A program made the translations under genes and the position numbers. Source: an uncultured Clostridia bacterium (GTDB lineage: Bacteria > Bacillota > Clostridia > Oscillospirales > CAG-272). From it: 13,439 nucleotides of DNA. Under the pieces are notes generated by a model. That model was not told where the DNA came from. It saw only the letters and a program-made list of their open reading frames with translations, and made no database searches. Of the stretch, positions 1 through 7,032 are shown piece after piece (within the stretch, counting starts at the first letter, position 1; every line of letters starts with the position of its first letter). The stretch is taken from contig CAMFEL010000049.1 in assembly GCA_945949385.1 (NCBI GenBank), positions 1-13,439 of the forward strand. Reading direction: 5' to 3'.

Positions 1-74
1 TTCGAAATCTTCTAACTTCATTTCTGTAAGCTAATAATCAAAGCTGAATTCTCAACAATTTCGCCTTATGAGCA

Positions 75-103
75 TTGCAAAACTCCGTACAATGCGATAT
101 AAT
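75..103 (+). promoter_or_regulatory. sigma-A-type promoter of the methyltransferase gene
   Basis: A -35 TTGCAA (75-80) and a perfect -10 TATAAT (98-103) are separated by 17 bases. The predicted start of transcription near 110 leaves a short leader that contains AAAGGAGG just before the ATG at 136. A small inverted repeat TACTG/CAGTA (105-119) sits at the expected transcript start and could be an operator, but it is only 5 bp per arm. Confidence 0.7.
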
Positions 104-135
104 ATACTGCCAAACAGTACACAAAGGAGGAAAAA

Positions 136-1005
136 ATGAACAATTTCTGGTCAGCAAATGTGCAGGGTATAAACACTCTGTATTACAGCCGAAAGCTTCG
201 CTTTGACGATATGTTCAAAGAGCAGTACAAGTCCGTATTCCGCCTTGATGAAAACAAAAAAATGAAAATTTTAGAAATCGGCTGCGGCCCCGGAGCGCTT
301 GCGTCCGCTTTTCACCGCTGGTACCCCGGAGCGGAGATAACAGGCATCGACCGCGACACCCTCTTTATTACCTTTGCAAAAGAACACGAAAATAATGTAG
401 ACTTCCTTGAGGGAGATGCCACCGCACTTCCCTTTGCCGACGAAACCTTTGATGCGACAGTATCAAACACCGTCTGCGAGCATATTGAGCCCGAGGCGTT
501 TTTCCGCGAGCAGTACCGCGTGCTGAAGCCCGGCGGCGTGTGTCTCGTGCTTTCCACCAAAAAAAGTATAAATGTTACTCCGGAATGCCTTGGCGAAAGC
601 GAAGCGGAAAAGCGTTTCTGGGAAAAAGCGCAGAAATGCACCACCCCCTGTGAATACCCCGTTTGCCGATACCCCATGAGTGAAGCGGAGCTGCCGACCG
701 CAATGGAAAAATACGGATTCGGCGCCGTATCTGCCGCATACACCGCAATCGCCCTTACCCCCGACGACCCCGCCTTTTCACCCCAAAAGGCTCATGAGAT
801 AATCGACTCTCAAAGATATTCCTCCCTTGACTCGGTAAACAGAGTACTGCGCGGTTCTCCCGATTTCTTTACAAAAGCCGAAGCGCAGGAAATGAATCGG
901 TTGATAAACGCAAAATTTGACAGGCGCATTTCTCAGTACGACCGCGGCGAAAAGCAGTGGGACACGGAAGTGACCCTGACTATGACCGTTCGCGGCGTAA
1001 AATAA
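136..1005 (+). CDS. class I SAM-dependent methyltransferase
   Basis: This 289-residue protein is a soluble, probably cytoplasmic class I (Rossmann-fold) methyltransferase that uses S-adenosylmethionine. Motif I, ILEIGCGPGA, lies at residues 45-54; the acidic residue that binds the ribose hydroxyls is D72 in GIDRD; GDATALPF is at 93-100; FDATVSNTVCEHI at 105-117; and RVLKPGG at 128-134. This motif order is that of the Methyltransf_11/UbiE-like group. The C-terminal third, which usually sets substrate choice, has no motif I recognise, so the acceptor is unknown. The ATG at 136 follows AAAGGAGG at 124-131 and fits the family length. It has its own promoter and is followed after 92 bases by an independently promoted reductase gene, so no operon partner points to a pathway. 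Confidence 0.88.
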   Translation: MNNFWSANVQGINTLYYSRKLRFDDMFKEQYKSVFRLDENKKMKILEIGCGPGALASAFHRWYPGAEITGIDRDTLFITFAKEHENNVDFLEGDATALPFADETFDATVSNTVCEHIEPEAFFREQYRVLKPGGVCLVLSTKKSINVTPECLGESEAEKRFWEKAQKCTTPCEYPVCRYPMSEAELPTAMEKYGFGAVSAAYTAIALTPDDPAFSPQKAHEIIDSQRYSSLDSVNRVLRGSPDFFTKAEAQEMNRLINAKFDRRISQYDRGEKQWDTEVTLTMTVRGVK

Positions 1006-1037
1006 AGGAGCCGAGACCGCATATGCAATTATACATA

Positions 1038-1066
1038 TTGTAAACACGGAATTTATATGGTAAAAT
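1038..1066 (+). promoter_or_regulatory. promoter of the aldo/keto reductase gene
   Basis: TTGTAA (1038-1043) and TAAAAT (1061-1066) are 17 bases apart, giving a start near 1073 and a leader of about 25 bases. The arms ATATG (1021-1025) and CATAT (1034-1038) form a short inverted repeat that touches the -35 box and could bind a regulator. The ribosome site is GAGG, 7 bases before the ATG at 1098. Confidence 0.6.
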
Positions 1067-1097
1067 GTAAAAAACGGAAACGAAAAGAGGCTTTTCC

Positions 1098-2198
1098 ATG
1101 CGCTTTGATGAAGTAAAAAAGAATTTCGGCTTCGGCTGTATGCGTCTGCCCATGCGCGACGGTGAGGTGGACAAAGACGAGTTCAACAAAATGATCGACG
1201 CCTTTATTGACGCCGGCTTTAACTATTTTGATACCGCCCATCTGTATCTTGACGGAAAAAGCGAAACGGCAGTGCGCGACTGCCTTAGTGCAAGATATCC
1301 GCGTGAGGCTTTCGTGCTTGCTGATAAGCTGTCCGATCCCTGTTTTGAAAAGGAGGAGGACATCCTGCCCCTTTTTGAAAGCCAGCTAAGCCTATGCGGC
1401 GTGGAATATTTCGATTTCTACCTTTTCCACTGCCTGACCCGCGGAAATTATGATAAATACAAGCGGTGCAACGCCTTTGAAACGGTGAAAAAGCTGAAAG
1501 AAAAGGGGCTTGTGCGCCATATCGCCATGTCTTTCCACGACACAGCGGACATACTTGACACTATCCTTTCGGAGCAGCCGTATATCGAGGCGGTGCAGCT
1601 TCAGTTCAATTACCTTGACTACGACGACCCGGGCGTTCAGAGCAAGGCGTGCTACGACGTGGCAATAAAGCACGGTAAAAAGGTCATTGTAATGGAGCCC
1701 GTAAGGGGCGGCGGTCTTGTAAAGCTTCCGGAAAAGGCGGCGGCTGTCCTTGACGCGCTGGGCGGCGGAAGCTACGCAAGCTATGCGCTTCGCTATGCCG
1801 CAAGCTTCCCCGAGGTGTTTATGGTACTGTCCGGTATGGGAAATACGGAAATGACGGAGGACAATATCCGCACCATGAAAGATTTTGTCCCCCTGAATAA
1901 AGATGAGTTTGAAGCCACCGACCGCGTGCGCGAAATTATACGGCAGGGGCGGCAGATACCCTGCACAGGCTGTAATTACTGCGAGGAGATCTGCCCGCAG
2001 AATGTACCCGTATCTGAGAGCTTTGCCGCATATAACGAGTTCCTTTCGGCAAAAATCGGCCGCGGCGAGGCAAGGGAAAAGCTTGCAGCGTACAAAGATA
2101 TATCCCGCTGCATCTCCTGCGGAAGCTGTGAGAAAAGATGCCCTCAAAATATTGAAATAAGAAAACAGCTTCAGAGCATTTCCGATTTTATGAAGTAA
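1098..2198 (+). CDS. aldo/keto reductase with C-terminal 2[4Fe-4S] ferredoxin domain
   Basis: A 366-residue fusion of a TIM-barrel aldo/keto reductase with a bacterial ferredoxin-like tail. The AKR catalytic tetrad is visible as D45, Y50 (in DTAHLY), K77 (LADK) and H111 (FYLFH). The tail carries two CxxCxxCxxxCP motifs, C289/C292/C295/C299 and C338/C341/C344/C348, each expected to hold a [4Fe-4S] cluster. This architecture (AKR plus Fer4) is common in strict anaerobes, where the clusters probably pass electrons between ferredoxin and the reductase site; the real substrate is not known for most members. The length is normal for the family. It has its own promoter and a terminator 140 bases after the stop, so it is probably monocistronic. 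It should be oxygen-sensitive and cytoplasmic. The family call is secure; the physiological reaction is not. Confidence 0.92.
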   Translation: MRFDEVKKNFGFGCMRLPMRDGEVDKDEFNKMIDAFIDAGFNYFDTAHLYLDGKSETAVRDCLSARYPREAFVLADKLSDPCFEKEEDILPLFESQLSLCGVEYFDFYLFHCLTRGNYDKYKRCNAFETVKKLKEKGLVRHIAMSFHDTADILDTILSEQPYIEAVQLQFNYLDYDDPGVQSKACYDVAIKHGKKVIVMEPVRGGGLVKLPEKAAAVLDALGGGSYASYALRYAASFPEVFMVLSGMGNTEMTEDNIRTMKDFVPLNKDEFEATDRVREIIRQGRQIPCTGCNYCEEICPQNVPVSESFAAYNEFLSAKIGRGEAREKLAAYKDISRCISCGSCEKRCPQNIEIRKQLQSISDFMK

Positions 2199-2340
2199 AC
2201 ATCACCGGAATGACCGAAAACGCGAGGGACGCCTATCCGGCAGACAATGCTTATAAGCGTCTTGTTCTTTCGGCGGTTATAACATCCCGCTGAACAGTTG
2301 TGCGTCACCGCCGTAATTATTATTCTCAATATTTTCATCG

Positions 2341-2370
2341 AAAAAGGAGCGGTTTGGCCGCCCCTTTTTT
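2341..2370 (+). terminator. rho-independent terminator, symmetric for both strands
   Basis: AAAAAGGAGCGG, loop TTTGG, then CCGCCCCTTTTTT form a GC-rich stem with one A/C mismatch. The A tract in front and T tract behind let it end the rightward reductase transcript and also the leftward operon that finishes at 2427. Confidence 0.85.
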
Positions 2371-2426
2371 CTGTAAAACAAGGCCATACGACTTTCGCAT
2401 AGGTTTATGAATCGGTATGTGAATAA

Positions 2427-3059
2427 TTATTGGGAGCAGCCTTTGCTTTTACTGTCAAATTCAAAACAGACCCGGTAATTCTCCATTTCTTCACTTTCAA
2501 ACCTGATACGTCCGCCGTCAAAACTCAGGATGATTTCCGCGGGGAGATCGCTCTTTTCAGCGGCGGCTCCGGCTTTTTCGGCGTCAAAGCTGCTGCTGTC
2601 AATGCTCCAATAATCCGCACCTATTATCTTGGCGCCGCTGATCCTTTTTCCGGCAAAAACATTAGTAATATCGCACTTTGAGGCATCGATAAATAAATCA
2701 TCGGAAGGTAAACTTTCACGCGGAACATAGCCATATACTCGGCGCAGCTTTGCCTCCCATACGGGAAAAAGCCGGTATTCCAGCATTCCGACAGCATAAA
2801 ACGAAAGCTCAAGCGCTGTTTTTTCAAACAGCAAAAGGGACGATCCACCCAAATATGAAAGATCGATGATATTGGGAGCGTGATACAAAGCATAAACACA
2901 GCCCGCAAGACTTACGCAAACCGCTTGTATCCGCTGACCGACCAGCAAAGAATTCAGCTCTGCCTTCAGCATTTCTGCGCTGTAACACCAATTTCTGTCC
3001 GTATCGGGCAACCGAATTGTCAAATATTCGATTTTTTCTCCGTATCCGTAATCAGACAT
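2427..3059 (-). CDS. uncharacterised 210-residue soluble protein, last gene of the MoxR/VWA operon
   Basis: I do not recognise a family. The protein is rich in alternating hydrophobic/polar stretches (probably mainly beta), has no signal peptide and no transmembrane segment, and is mildly acidic, with a charged C-terminal third. I prefer the ATG at 3059 because TTGGAG lies 9 bases before it; a TTG at 3074 is in frame but has no ribosome site of its own and is itself part of that TTGGAG. It starts 63 bases after the VWA gene's stop on the same strand, with no terminator between, and the terminator at 2341-2370 lies beyond it, so it is probably the last gene of the MoxR-VWA operon. A role with that ATPase machine is guilt by association only. 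Confidence 0.7.
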   Translation of the reverse strand: MSDYGYGEKIEYLTIRLPDTDRNWCYSAEMLKAELNSLLVGQRIQAVCVSLAGCVYALYHAPNIIDLSYLGGSSLLLFEKTALELSFYAVGMLEYRLFPVWEAKLRRVYGYVPRESLPSDDLFIDASKCDITNVFAGKRISGAKIIGADYWSIDSSSFDAEKAGAAAEKSDLPAEIILSFDGGRIRFESEEMENYRVCFEFDSKSKGCSQ

Positions 3060-3122
3060 AACGTTATACTCCAACTGTTAAATGAAATCTTTCCGCCCTG
3101 CGGCAAAGGTGAAAAGGCAAAA

Positions 3123-4502
3123 TTATATCCTTATCCTTGCGTATTTTCCGAAAGGAGCGCTTGCTTCCGCAGTAAACAGCCACAGAACCGGAATATTGCC
3201 GGCAGCGGAAGCGTCAGGAAATTCAGCCTTTCCGTCTGTAAATATCACGATGCTTGCGGGCGGATCTGCTTTCATATAATTTTTCACATAATCAAATACG
3301 CATTGAAAGTCGGTACCGCCGCCTCCCCGTGCTACAACCCCTGCAATATCTTCCGCGCTGTCAACAGCGACAGGTCTGTATACGGAGGTATCGAAAAAGC
3401 CGAGCAGACCGCGAAGTCCTCCGCCGTACAGTTCCAACGCTCTGCACAGCTCCGAATACGCGGCAGACAGCATTCCGTCGTCAACAGAGCCGGAGGTGTC
3501 AACCATAAACAGTACTTCCTTAGGCTTTTCAGATTCTTTGTTGAAGTCAGGCAGGAAAAAGCCGCTGTCCTGAAACCGTTTATCGGGCGGTGTAAAGGAA
3601 TAGTCAAACAGTTCTTCCTGAACGAAGCTTTGCAGAAGCTGCCTCCAATCCGTCCCCTTTCTTCCGGAGCTTTGCCACGTGCGCTCCGTGAAATACGTAT
3701 GCGAGCAGCTGCCTTCGGTCTTTCTTTTCTTGCGCATATTCTGCAGCCGTAATGATATGCTTTCTGAATTGCTGCTTTCATTGTTATTCTCCTGAGATGA
3801 AGAATCCTGTTGGTTTCCCGCTATTTTCTCAGGCTCTTTTACGCCGCTTTTTTCAGCGGCAGCTTCAAGTCTGAACTGCTCTTTTTGAAAACTGCATATT
3901 TCGCCGTACAATTTCCCGTCGTATGCCAGATCCTCCGGATCTGTGTCCGCAGGACTCAAAACAACCGTCCCGCTCTCTCCCCGGTCTGCTTTATCGTCCC
4001 ATCGGCTCTCGGAATCGATCATATACCGCTTTTGCTGACCGGGCGGCACGGCGGCAGGGTCGAAGGGGACGAATTCCATTGCCTCCTGTGAGGTTAACTC
4101 TGCTCCGAAACGCTTTGGATAAAATGTTTCGCTGTATATGATTCCGATGTTTTGAAGTCTTGAATAGCGCCATCCCATAAGAGCCAGACGGGCGTTTGCA
4201 ACAATATCCGCTGCAAGGTGAAATCTGTCTCCTTTGAAATATTGCGGACGGTCTGTGTGCCCCAAAGCTATGTGCATAAGCTGATGAGCCAGAATGAAGC
4301 AAAGCTCGGTCTTGCCCAGTTTCTGAAGCCAGTCCGGATCGAAAAAAATACAGGTTCCGTTGGTGGAAATTCTGTATATATCCCGAACTGCCGTAAAGGT
4401 CATATCGTAAAGGGGCATCGCAAATTCCGTCTGCTCATGCACCAGGGTATATCTTGCCTCCTGAAGCTTTCTTTTCAGTTTTTGAATTCGCTGCTCTGTC
4501 AT
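3123..4502 (-). CDS. VWA-domain protein with degenerate metallopeptidase-like N-terminal domain (DUF2201-like)
   Basis: A 459-residue protein in two parts. Residues 1 to about 200 resemble the metallopeptidase-like half of DUF2201 proteins: the helix LAHQLMHIALGH (71-82) supplies H73, H77 and H82, followed by AADIVANARL (97-106). The usual glutamate of HExxH is Q74, so peptidase activity is doubtful. A low-complexity Ser/Asn/Gln/Glu linker covers about 228-250. The VWA domain (328-459) has a complete MIDAS: D335-T-S337-G-S339, T397 in GGGGTDF and D423 in FTDG, expected to bind a divalent cation and a partner. The start at 4502 gives ATGA overlap with the ATPase stop, implying translational coupling; the frame stays open upstream to 4610, but that part overlaps the ATPase gene. 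MoxR/VWA pairs act as metal-insertion or complex-remodelling chaperones in characterised cases; the client here is unknown. Confidence 0.87.
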   Translation of the reverse strand: MTEQRIQKLKRKLQEARYTLVHEQTEFAMPLYDMTFTAVRDIYRISTNGTCIFFDPDWLQKLGKTELCFILAHQLMHIALGHTDRPQYFKGDRFHLAADIVANARLALMGWRYSRLQNIGIIYSETFYPKRFGAELTSQEAMEFVPFDPAAVPPGQQKRYMIDSESRWDDKADRGESGTVVLSPADTDPEDLAYDGKLYGEICSFQKEQFRLEAAAEKSGVKEPEKIAGNQQDSSSQENNNESSNSESISLRLQNMRKKRKTEGSCSHTYFTERTWQSSGRKGTDWRQLLQSFVQEELFDYSFTPPDKRFQDSGFFLPDFNKESEKPKEVLFMVDTSGSVDDGMLSAAYSELCRALELYGGGLRGLLGFFDTSVYRPVAVDSAEDIAGVVARGGGGTDFQCVFDYVKNYMKADPPASIVIFTDGKAEFPDASAAGNIPVLWLFTAEASAPFGKYARIRI

Positions 4503-5587
4503 TTTATTCCGCTTTCCTCGGCAGTTTTGAAAACCTCGTTTTCTCTGACCGTGCGGCTTAGCGCAGGAATGCAGCAGTAATCGTGCAAAAGCTTTCCTCT
4601 GAAAGCCCATGGAAGCCGACAGGCATACTTAATTGAATTGTCTATAAGTTTCTTTTCGGGGTGCTCTGCGGCATATGATACCATTGACGAGCGCAGCGCT
4701 ATCTGCAGCTCCGGAGCCTGTGGGATCTTTGCTTCTCCGTCTCCGAAAATGTCCTCCATAGACGGAAGTGCTTCATACAGACCCACCCATTCGTAAAAGT
4801 CCTGTGCCGCACGAAAACCTATACATCCCACTATCAAGGGAAATACCTCGTCAATACAATCGGACACGGCACTTAAAATGTTGCTCACCATTTCCCAGGA
4901 ACGCGGAGTGGGAAACGCCGGTTCTGCCCCCGCACCGTCGAAACGCATAAGAGCCCCGGAATTGTATTCAATATATCCGACAACATACTTATGAATTCCG
5001 TTATTTACTGCCCAGTCGTGCCAGGATTTTGAATCGCCCCTTATTTCAAAATGGCATAGTCTGTTTGCCAGCGCTTTGGGCATATTATATGCGACAGACC
5101 TGTCCGTTACCCTGTTGCCTGCCGCCATAACAATGCAGTTTTCAGGCAGCTTATGCTCTCCCACCGCGCGGTCAAGTGTTATCTGATACGCGGCAGACTG
5201 CACCGACGGAGGCGCCGCCGAAATCTCGTCGAGAAAAAGAATGTTTACGGTATCGCTGCTCTCATCCATCTGAAATATTTTCGGTTTCAGCCACACAGCA
5301 AGCGTTTTATCCTCATTTGCCGTCGGTATGCCCCGCAGATCGACGGGATTGAACAAAAGCAGACGAACATCGGTAATAACCGTCCTTTTGCCTGTGCGAT
5401 CTTCAATAATGTTTGCAATCTCCCGGACTCCCTGAGACTTTCCCACTCCCGGGGGGCCCCACAGCATAACGGAAGGAAATTTTCTGAAAAGCACGCGGTG
5501 CTCTATCAGAGATATGTAAGCCTTTGACAGCATGTCCACCATACCGTCCACATTTACCGAATATAATCCTGCCCCATTTTCACTCAT
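4499..5587 (-). CDS. MoxR-type AAA+ ATPase
   Basis: A 362-residue AAA+ ATPase of the MoxR class. Walker A is GPPGVGKS (44-51), Walker B ILFLDE (116-121), sensor 1 is N158 in AAGN, a candidate arginine finger is R176 in ALANRL, and PTPRSWEMV further on fits the sensor 2/lid region. It should hydrolyse ATP as a ring and drive remodelling of a client together with the VWA protein encoded next, whose start codon overlaps its stop by 4 bases. The ribosome site before the ATG at 5587 is weak (AAGAAAGAG), which may mean coupling to the 71-residue ORF 66 bases upstream. MoxR-VWA modules are established as chaperone-like pairs (for example CbbQ/CbbO, NorQ/NorD, RavA/ViaA); which subtype this belongs to cannot be told from the neighbours, none of which is a recognisable metalloenzyme. 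Confidence 0.92.
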   Translation of the reverse strand: MSENGAGLYSVNVDGMVDMLSKAYISLIEHRVLFRKFPSVMLWGPPGVGKSQGVREIANIIEDRTGKRTVITDVRLLLFNPVDLRGIPTANEDKTLAVWLKPKIFQMDESSDTVNILFLDEISAAPPSVQSAAYQITLDRAVGEHKLPENCIVMAAGNRVTDRSVAYNMPKALANRLCHFEIRGDSKSWHDWAVNNGIHKYVVGYIEYNSGALMRFDGAGAEPAFPTPRSWEMVSNILSAVSDCIDEVFPLIVGCIGFRAAQDFYEWVGLYEALPSMEDIFGDGEAKIPQAPELQIALRSSMVSYAAEHPEKKLIDNSIKYACRLPWAFRGKLLHDYCCIPALSRTVRENEVFKTAEESGIK

Positions 5588-5653
5588 AGCTTTTTCTCTT
5601 TCTTATTCCATAGTTGTTAGGCTCTGTGACAGCTATATTGAAAACATGGCATC

Positions 5654-5869
5654 TCACAGATTACCTCTTTTTTCGTGCCTGTTATACGGCTTGAAATTGA
5701 ACAGCTGCGGCATACAAAGATCGATCCGGCTGATAAGGTCACTGCCATCCAAAGTCAGATCTGCAATTACACCGTTTTCTTTGTCGGTGAGAGTCTGGTT
5801 CATATACATGCAAAGCTTTCCTTCAGGATACCAAAGACCGAAAGAGGAAGTTTTCGCTGCGGGCTGCAT
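5654..5869 (-). CDS. small 71-residue ORF leading the MoxR/VWA operon; possibly frameshifted
   Basis: A short acidic-to-neutral soluble ORF with plausible codon use that I cannot assign to a family. It lies between the likely operon promoter (5999-6007) and the ATPase gene, 66 bases before it. Its ATG at 5869 has only a partial ribosome site (AAGGGTGA, about 6 bases away), and the frame is closed by a TGA two codons upstream. A much better site, AAAGGAGA, precedes a GTG at 5907 in a different frame; that frame reads MFNFEKHKKGEK and then runs into unrelated sequence and stops after 35 codons. A single-base change near the A/G run at about 5876-5890 would join the two into one protein of about 84 residues. 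It is therefore either a genuine small gene or one broken (or mis-sequenced) near its start. Confidence 0.45.
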   Translation of the reverse strand: MQPAAKTSSFGLWYPEGKLCMYMNQTLTDKENGVIADLTLDGSDLISRIDLCMPQLFNFKPYNRHEKRGNL

Positions 5870-5961
5870 ATCTTTTCACCCTTTTTGTGCTTTTCAAAGT
5901 TGAACACTGATTTATCTCCTTTAAAACAATATTTTGCAAGTTACTGAAAAAACGCCTATTA

Positions 5962-6010
5962 CTGTGATGCATTTCTGACGTTCTCCACTTTTTTAGTTAT
6001 TATATCACAG
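5962..6010. repeat. CTGTGAT/ATCACAG inverted repeat in the operon leader
   Basis: The arms CTGTGAT (5962-5968) and ATCACAG (6004-6010) are separated by 35 bases. The right arm overlaps the extended -10 element and the left arm lies in the leader of the MoxR operon, so the pair could be an operator or fold in the leader RNA. The surrounding gene-free stretch (5870-6220) otherwise holds only the operon promoter, the GTG-initiated reading frame described with the 71-residue ORF, and the terminator of the next gene; I see nothing more in 6011-6150. Confidence 0.3.
5999..6007 (-). promoter_or_regulatory. extended -10 promoter for the MoxR/VWA operon
   Basis: On the minus strand TGATATAAT is a perfect TATAAT with the TGn extension. 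No good -35 box is seen at 16-18 bases, as is usual for extended -10 promoters. It points at the 71-residue ORF, ATPase, VWA and 210-residue genes. Confidence 0.5.
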
Positions 6011-6150
6011 CAAAAGTCCCATAAACGGTACTTTGCGCTTCTGCATTGAAATAATGTTTTTATTTACATTGCAAAATTATCATCTTGCTTAAAAATATAC
6101 ATCACGGTACAGGGAGAAAAACTCAGTAACTTATTTAACAGAATGATATG

Positions 6151-6184
6151 AAAAACGGGATGAACAGCTTATATGTTCATCCCG
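6151..6184 (-). terminator. rho-independent terminator of the Ntn-hydrolase gene
   Basis: An 11-bp perfect stem, CGGGATGAACA (6156-6166) with TGTTCATCCCG (6174-6184) and a 7-base loop, is followed on the minus strand by TTTTT. It begins 36 bases after the hydrolase stop. Confidence 0.88.
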
Positions 6185-6220
6185 CACAGGCGTGGTGTGT
6201 TTCACAATCGGCCATGCAAC

Positions 6221-6913
6221 TCATCGGCACATCTGCTTTTTTCGGATATTCTCCCACCGGCGGTTTTCGCACCAACATACCGTGTTCGCTTCCACATCAA
6301 AAACCATGGAAACCACCGTGGGACAGGCTGTCTGCGCGGTGCTTTTCAGAATTTCAAAGCAGTCCTTGACATCAAAATCATCCCTTGCGGCTTTCAGCAT
6401 ATCCGTTGCTTTTTCATATCTGTCAAGACCCATCCAAGGATGCTTTTCGCTGTCACCCTTGAAAGGGGAAAAGTTCGTAAGAACGGAATATTCCGGTCTT
6501 TCCTTATAAATATATCCCTGCCCCGGTACGATCTGCAGCACATTTCCGTCCCTGTCGGAAAGCTGTGCCTGGAAAGTCACACCCTCCACGCTGCAAATGC
6601 ACCCGTTTTCCGCCGTGCGCTTTATTTCTTCCAGCGTAGTCTTGCCCGTAAGCAGGTCAATATCCAGCATTATAATATTGCGGCAGTCGGGACTTTTCGC
6701 TTCGCTCCTGCCGTCATAGGGCCAGCAGGTAGGCATGGCCACAAAATCGCCCCGTGCGTTGGCGCCGAAAAGCGGAAGCCATCCTTCCTTCGCGTCGCGG
6801 ATTGCGATATATACCTTATCGTCTTCGGTAACTACCCGATACTCCATATCCAGTATATCAAGATTCCAGCCGACGATTGTTTTTCCCTTGTTGGAAACAA
6901 TACTTGTACACAT
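6221..6913 (-). CDS. small Ntn-hydrolase of the choloylglycine hydrolase / linear amide C-N hydrolase superfamily
   Basis: A 230-residue protein beginning MCTS, so that removal of Met1 would expose Cys2 as the N-terminal nucleophile, the hallmark of this superfamily (bile salt hydrolases, penicillin V acylases, related amidases). Further family-like points are GWNLDI with D19, VLTNF with N147, and the C-terminal stretch VFDVEANTVCWCENRRW. The start at 6913 is fixed both by the catalytic cysteine and by AAGGA 7 bases upstream; 22 in-frame upstream codons are ignored. There is no signal peptide, so it is probably cytoplasmic. It is about 90 residues shorter than typical bile salt hydrolases (near 320), so bile salt activity should not be assumed; the substrate is an unidentified amide. 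Strong promoter and terminator flank it: a single-gene unit. Confidence 0.8.
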   Translation of the reverse strand: MCTSIVSNKGKTIVGWNLDILDMEYRVVTEDDKVYIAIRDAKEGWLPLFGANARGDFVAMPTCWPYDGRSEAKSPDCRNIIMLDIDLLTGKTTLEEIKRTAENGCICSVEGVTFQAQLSDRDGNVLQIVPGQGYIYKERPEYSVLTNFSPFKGDSEKHPWMGLDRYEKATDMLKAARDDFDVKDCFEILKSTAQTACPTVVSMVFDVEANTVCWCENRRWENIRKKQMCR

Positions 6914-6945
6914 AAATAATTCCTTTGCAGTTTTTTGATAGTTCA

Positions 6946-6973
6946 ATTGTAAAAAAACGCAGACGATCGTCAA
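6946..6973 (-). promoter_or_regulatory. promoter of the Ntn-hydrolase gene
   Basis: On the minus strand TTGACG (6968-6973) and TACAAT (6946-6951) are separated by 16 bases, each 5 of 6 to consensus. A T-rich spacer precedes the -10. The start of transcription near 6939 leaves a leader of about 26 bases with AAGGA. Confidence 0.75.
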
Positions 6974-7032
6974 CGGCAAGCCCCGCCCTTGTTGCTTTAA
7001 TGAGCACTTAAAGCGTACAGCTCCCGTGTCAG

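Noticed and set aside
1..21. Minus-strand ATG at 21 reading MKLEDFE to the window edge
   Set aside because: Could be the start of a divergent gene, but seven codons and no ribosome site are not enough to call it.
1392..2147. 251-codon minus-strand ORF opposite the aldo/keto reductase
   Set aside because: Antisense to the catalytic and ferredoxin motifs, no ribosome site or promoter.
2210..2293. 27-codon plus-strand ORF (MTENARDAYPADN...) after the reductase
   Set aside because: Codon use is plausible, but it has no ribosome site and is too short to support; it may be a degraded gene end.
3060..3074. TTG start at 3074 for the 210-residue protein
   Set aside because: The TTG is part of the TTGGAG that serves as ribosome site for the ATG at 3059.
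2880..3752. 290-codon plus-strand ORF opposite the 210-residue and VWA genes
   Set aside because: It runs antisense across two well-supported genes and an intergenic gap, has no ribosome site, and shows the Cys/Arg/Pro-rich composition of a shadow frame.
6173..6919. 248-codon plus-strand ORF opposite the Ntn hydrolase
   Set aside because: Mirror frame of a gene with promoter, terminator and catalytic motifs; it even starts inside the terminator stem.
6994..7014. GCTTTAA/TTAAAGC hairpin after the membrane-protein gene
   Set aside because: A 7-bp stem without a U tract on either strand; not a convincing terminator.
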